From NORP294 sp047627915 (GTDB taxonomy: Bacteria; Bacteroidota; Bacteroidia; Flavobacteriales_E; Vicingaceae), in contig JBLHTZ010000003.1 of assembly GCA_047627915.1 (NCBI GenBank), positions 43,317-107,316 of the forward strand: a stretch of DNA of 64,000 nucleotides. Direction: 5' to 3'. Made by a program: the position numbers and the translations under genes. Positions within the stretch are counted from its first letter, which is position 1, and the number at the start of each line of letters is the position of its first letter. This document shows positions 60,831-64,000 of the stretch, piece after piece. The notes under the pieces are model-generated. The model did not search any database and was not told the origin of the DNA. It was given only the letters and a program-made list of their open reading frames with translations.

Positions 60831-61659
60831 CGTTACTCTCCCTCCCCGATTCTATTTTTTTTACTTCTGTAGAAGTGTTATTCTTCACCACGTAAACATA
60901 TGTTAATTGCCTAAAGTCATTAAGCAACTGCATTTGGATCTTGTAAAAGTTCTCACCTTCTGGGACTTCAAAAGTTTTGATTACAGCAGTAGCTAATCCC
61001 TCAGGAAAAATACTGGAATAGCCACTGGTAACCACCGTATCTCCCTCATTCAATAAAACATGATTCGGTATGTCTTTCAACCCGATCATTCGATAGTCTT
61101 CTCCGTCCCATTGCATAGAACCAAAGTAGTCAGACTTTTTCAATTTTACACTAATCTTAGACTCTCTATGTAACACAGAAACCACCGATGCATAATTAGC
61201 AGATACATTTTTGACCACTCCAACTACTCCACTTGGCCCAATTACTCCCATACCATTCTCTACTCCATTATTAGAGCCAATACTTAGGGTCAAATAGTTG
61301 TTTTGCCTATGAGTAGAGTTATTAATCACCTTTGCCTTTGTATATAAATACTTGCGTTTATAGATTGTGTCTTTAACGATTATATTTTCACCAAACACCC
61401 GCTCGAAACTACCCAGTTGATTCTCCCTCAGCAGTCTATTCTCATCACTTAAAGCATCGTTAACTTCTTTTAAATTAACATACTCCGCTAAGTTCGAGTA
61501 TCTAGTATAAATACCTCCAGCAACTTTATTGGTAGAGTTCAAAAAAGAAGAACCTTGAAAGTGATTGTTCTTTAAAATAAGGTAGAAAGCCAGCGCCTCC
61601 ACACCCAAAAAGAGGAAAAAGAACGAATACTTCCGAATGAAGGCGATTAAGTTCCGCAT
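60823..61659 (-). CDS. mreC: Rod shape-determining protein MreC
   Basis: MreC links MreB to the periplasmic PBP2/RodA. It has one membrane helix (about 11-30), a coiled coil (EYVNLKEVNDALSDENRLLRENQL, about 55-78) and a two-lobed beta-domain with YLTLSIGSNNGVENGMGVIGPSGVVGVVKNVSANYASVVSVLHRESKISVKL and GDTVVTSGYSSIFPEGL. It has 278 residues. The 15-base gap to mreB and 8-base overlap with mreD place it in the operon. Confidence 0.95.
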   Translation of the reverse strand: MRNLIAFIRKYSFFFLFLGVEALAFYLILKNNHFQGSSFLNSTNKVAGGIYTRYSNLAEYVNLKEVNDALSDENRLLRENQLGSFERVFGENIIVKDTIYKRKYLYTKAKVINNSTHRQNNYLTLSIGSNNGVENGMGVIGPSGVVGVVKNVSANYASVVSVLHRESKISVKLKKSDYFGSMQWDGEDYRMIGLKDIPNHVLLNEGDTVVTSGYSSIFPEGLATAVIKTFEVPEGENFYKIQMQLLNDFRQLTYVYVVKNNTSTEVKKIESGRESNDD

Positions 61660-61674
61660 GTCCTCGTTTTACTA

Positions 61675-62700
61675 TTAATTTCTAATCAAAAACGGCAATT
61701 TAGCTGAATTTTTTAATGCAATTCCTGTTCCTCTAGCTACCGCTCTAAGTGGGTCTTCTGCTACGTGAACCGGCAATTTCGTTTTTAATGAGATTCGTTT
61801 ATCCAACCCTCTAAGCAGCGAACCACCGCCAGCTAAGTACAACCCAGTTCTATAAATGTCTGCAGAAAGCTCCGGAGGAGTCATTTCCAATGCATTTAAA
61901 ATTGCTGCCTCAATCTTGGTTATGGATTTGTCTAATGCATGCGCTATCTCCACGTAAGAAACCTTAATTTCCTTGGGTGTCCCTGTCATTAAATCACGAC
62001 CTTGAATTGGGTAATCATCTGGCGGATTGTCTAATTCTGGCAAAGCAGAACCTACTTCAATTTTAATTCTTTCAGCAGATCGTTCTCCAATTAGTAAATT
62101 ATGTTGGCGACGCATGTAATCTACGATGTCATTGGTAAAATCATCTCCAGCAACTCTAATCGACTTGTCACAAACAATTCCTCCCAAAGCGATTACAGCA
62201 ATTTCTGAAGTTCCACCCCCAATGTCAATAATCATATTGCCCATAGGTTCTAAAACATCAATTCCTATTCCAATTGCAGCAGCCATTGGCTCGTGGATTA
62301 AGTATACTTCTTTGCCGCCTGCATGCTCTGCTGAATCTTTTACCGCTCTCTTTTCCACTTCCGTAATCCCAGAAGGAATACAAATTACCATTTTCAACGA
62401 TGGATTGAAAAAACGCTTCTTTTGATTAATCATCTTAATCATTCCACGAATCATGTATTCTGCAGCTTGAAAATCGGCAATTACTCCATCTTTCAATGGC
62501 CGAATAGTCTTAATATCTTCGTGAGTTTTACCGTGCATTTGCATGGCTTTTTTCCCTACGGCAATTACTTTCCCTGTACTTCTTTCAATTGCAACAATTG
62601 AAGGCTCATCCACTACTACCTTGTCGTTGTGAATGATCAACGTATTTGCTGTACCAAGGTCAATTGCAATTTCTTGCGTAAAAAAATCAAAAAATCCCAT
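61675..62700 (-). CDS. mreB: Rod shape-determining protein MreB
   Basis: MreB is the bacterial actin that guides elongation. The 341-residue chain has the actin-fold signatures IDLGTANTLI (phosphate 1), VCIPSGITEVEKRAVKDSAEHAGGKEVYLIHEPMAAAIG and MIIDIGGGTSEIAVIALGGI (phosphate 2), with the adenosine motif YLAGGGSLLRGL. It lies 5 bases after purH and 15 before mreC, a gene order well known in Bacteroidota. Confidence 0.98.
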   Translation of the reverse strand: MGFFDFFTQEIAIDLGTANTLIIHNDKVVVDEPSIVAIERSTGKVIAVGKKAMQMHGKTHEDIKTIRPLKDGVIADFQAAEYMIRGMIKMINQKKRFFNPSLKMVICIPSGITEVEKRAVKDSAEHAGGKEVYLIHEPMAAAIGIGIDVLEPMGNMIIDIGGGTSEIAVIALGGIVCDKSIRVAGDDFTNDIVDYMRRQHNLLIGERSAERIKIEVGSALPELDNPPDDYPIQGRDLMTGTPKEIKVSYVEIAHALDKSITKIEAAILNALEMTPPELSADIYRTGLYLAGGGSLLRGLDKRISLKTKLPVHVAEDPLRAVARGTGIALKNSAKLPFLIRN

Positions 62701-62705
62701 ACTTT

Positions 62706-64000
62706 TTAATGTTTAAAGTGGCGAACACCGGTGAATACCATTTTTAAATCGTTGTTGTTGCAGTAATCGATAGACAATTGATCCTTAATAGATCCACCTG
62801 GTTGAACTACTGCGGTAATTCCTGCATTTTTTGCCAACTCCACACAATCGGGGAAAGGAAAAAATGCATCAGATGCCATCACAGCTCCTGTTAAGTCAAA
62901 CCCAAAATGCTTGGCTTTAACTACTGCTTGTTGCAGCGCATCGACCCTGGATGTTTGACCTGTTCCGCTTGCTAACAGTTGACCGTGTTTTACAAAAACA
63001 ATAGCATTCGACTTTGTATTCTTTACCAATTTAGCTGCAAAAACCAAATCGTCTTTTTCATCTTCTGTTGGCTCCAATTTTGTTGCCGTAGTAAAATCCG
63101 CTTTCGTTTCCGTTTGCGAATCTTTATCTTGAACCAAGTACCCGTTCAGCGCAGTTCTGACGGTTTTTTTAGCCATTTCTGCATCATTCTGCCGTAAAAT
63201 AATTCTATTCTTCTTACCCTTTAAGACTTCCAACGCCTCTGCTTCGTATGAGGGAGCAATAACCACCTCGCAAAACAACAAATGAATCTGCTCAGCTGTT
63301 GCCACATCAATTGTATCGTTTGCAATTAAAACTCCTCCAAAAGCTGAAACAGGATCTCCGGCTAAAGCAGCAGCATATGCGCTAGCCATACTTTTCCTTG
63401 TCGCTATCCCACAAGCGTTGTTATGTTTTAAAACGGCGAAAGTTGGACCATCAACTTTAAATTCTGCAATCAAATTTACCGCCGCATCAACATCTAACAA
63501 ATTATTGTAAGATAACTCTTTCCCGTGCAATTTTTCAAACATCGCGTTCAAATCACCGTAAAAAGTTCCCTTTTGATGAGGGTTTTCTCCGTAGCGCAAA
63601 GTTGAGGCTTCACGTTCACTTAATTTTAACGATTCAGTCTCCCCTTCAGCGTTGAAGTAATCAAATATCCTCGAATCGTAGTGGGACGAAATATCAAAAG
63701 CTTTTCTTGCCATTGCTTTTCGGTCAGCTTTATTCGTTTCTCCGCCTTTCTCTTCCAACAAATTCAACACTTCTGAATATTGTTCCCTAGAGGATACGGT
63801 TAAAACGTCGTTAAAGTTTTTAGCAGCTGCTCGAATCAACGAAATTCCTCCAATATCAATTTTTTCGATAATCTCAGCCTCCGACCCTCCAGCTGCAAGC
63901 GTTTCTTCAAATGGGTACAAATCAACAATTACCAAGTCAAACTCAGGAATTTCATACTCCGCCAAATGCTTTTCATCTTCCGCCAGGCCTCGTCTGCTCA
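62706..64000 (-). CDS. purH: Bifunctional AICAR transformylase/IMP cyclohydrolase, 5' part outside window
   Basis: PurH catalyses the last two steps of IMP synthesis. The frame is open to the window edge, with SRRGLAEDEKHLAEYEIPEFDLVIVDLYPFEET in the part that leaves the window, so the TTG at 63965 is only an internal codon. The IMP cyclohydrolase domain is the first visible part (IVDLYPFEE; KIDIGGISLIRAAAKN). The AICAR transformylase follows (LRYGENPHQKGTFYGD; AVLKHNNACGIATR, with the KHxNxCG motif; and SDAFFPFPD). The usual length is about 510 residues, so roughly 80 residues are missing. It is the first gene of the mreBCD-mrdA-rodA group. Confidence 0.97.
   Translation of the reverse strand, partial: SRRGLAEDEKHLAEYEIPEFDLVIVDLYPFEETLAAGGSEAEIIEKIDIGGISLIRAAAKNFNDVLTVSSREQYSEVLNLLEEKGGETNKADRKAMARKAFDISSHYDSRIFDYFNAEGETESLKLSEREASTLRYGENPHQKGTFYGDLNAMFEKLHGKELSYNNLLDVDAAVNLIAEFKVDGPTFAVLKHNNACGIATRKSMASAYAAALAGDPVSAFGGVLIANDTIDVATAEQIHLLFCEVVIAPSYEAEALEVLKGKKNRIILRQNDAEMAKKTVRTALNGYLVQDKDSQTETKADFTTATKLEPTEDEKDDLVFAAKLVKNTKSNAIVFVKHGQLLASGTGQTSRVDALQQAVVKAKHFGFDLTGAVMASDAFFPFPDCVELAKNAGITAVVQPGGSIKDQLSIDYCNNNDLKMVFTGVRHFKH

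Noticed and set aside
1..64000. CRISPR array, prophage, integrative element or insertion sequence
   Set aside because: No regularly spaced direct repeats, integrase, transposase or phage structural genes were seen. The only repeats are short and dispersed.

Overview
The window is a 64 kb, AT-rich, gene-dense chromosomal segment of a Bacteroidota bacterium, most likely of the Flavobacteriales. The evidence is a GldA gliding-motility ATPase, GSCFA and GH3 family proteins, Bacteroidota-style promoters (TTG/TTTG, about 20 bases, TAnnTTTG), start codons with little Shine-Dalgarno support, and many proteins that begin with a short signal peptide ending in AQ or a lipobox cysteine. Most of the window is conserved housekeeping sequence. 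No phage, insertion sequence, CRISPR array or plasmid gene was found.

Layout. 1-4.8 kb: the 3' end of engB, a secreted orphan, then a minus-strand group with rsgA, dtd, a MazG-like pyrophosphohydrolase and two bacterial PH-domain membrane proteins. 4.8-11.1 kb: gldA, metK, the GTPases der and era, initiator tRNA-Met, and an MlaE/MlaF-type lipid transporter pair. 11.3-18.6 kb: an OmpA-like/TPR lipoprotein, folK, sppA, a GH3 enzyme with a secreted companion, and a deoxynucleoside kinase. 18.7-26.7 kb: a membrane pyrophosphatase fused to a YceI domain, pdhB, etfBA, a bifunctional nuclease and a nucleoside transporter. 27-30.6 kb: a GNAT acetyltransferase, a leucine-rich-repeat protein, thyA-folA and a lipoprotein. 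30.6-34.1 kb: tRNA-Leu, tig, clpP and clpX on the minus strand, which form a protein-folding and proteolysis unit. 34.4-45.5 kb: a flavin reductase-like protein, leuS with an enlarged insertion, an outer-membrane barrel, an M23 peptidase, a K+ channel, a GSCFA protein, recR and a GT2 fusion. 45.6-50.2 kb: monomeric isocitrate dehydrogenase and a decayed sigma/anti-sigma/adhesin-like operon. 50.3-57.2 kb: a YwqK-like protein, a carboxypeptidase-regulatory-like protein, an M1 aminopeptidase, trmB, an alkyltransferase-like protein, Mrp, an NfuA-like protein and a TlpA-like protein. 57.2-64 kb: the rod-shape and elongation cluster purH-mreB-mreC-mreD-mrdA-rodA on the minus strand, with purH running off the window.

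Functional themes are translation and ribosome assembly (engB, rsgA, der, era, dtd, leuS, trmB, two tRNAs), thymidylate/folate/nucleoside supply (thyA, folA, folK, dNK, CNT transporter), Fe-S assembly (Mrp plus NfuA-like), energy metabolism (PdhB, ETF, IDH, PPase) and cell-wall elongation.

The most unusual items are the 906-residue membrane pyrophosphatase carrying a C-terminal YceI lipocalin-like domain and a relocated ion-gate glutamate; the three-gene sigma-factor operon inactivated by frameshifts and stops; a glycosyltransferase fused to a phosphoglycosyl-transferase remnant without its catalytic middle; an enlarged LeuRS insertion; a terminator squeezed between tRNA-Leu and tig; and two families of short intergenic repeats. 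No complete new multi-gene system could be shown.
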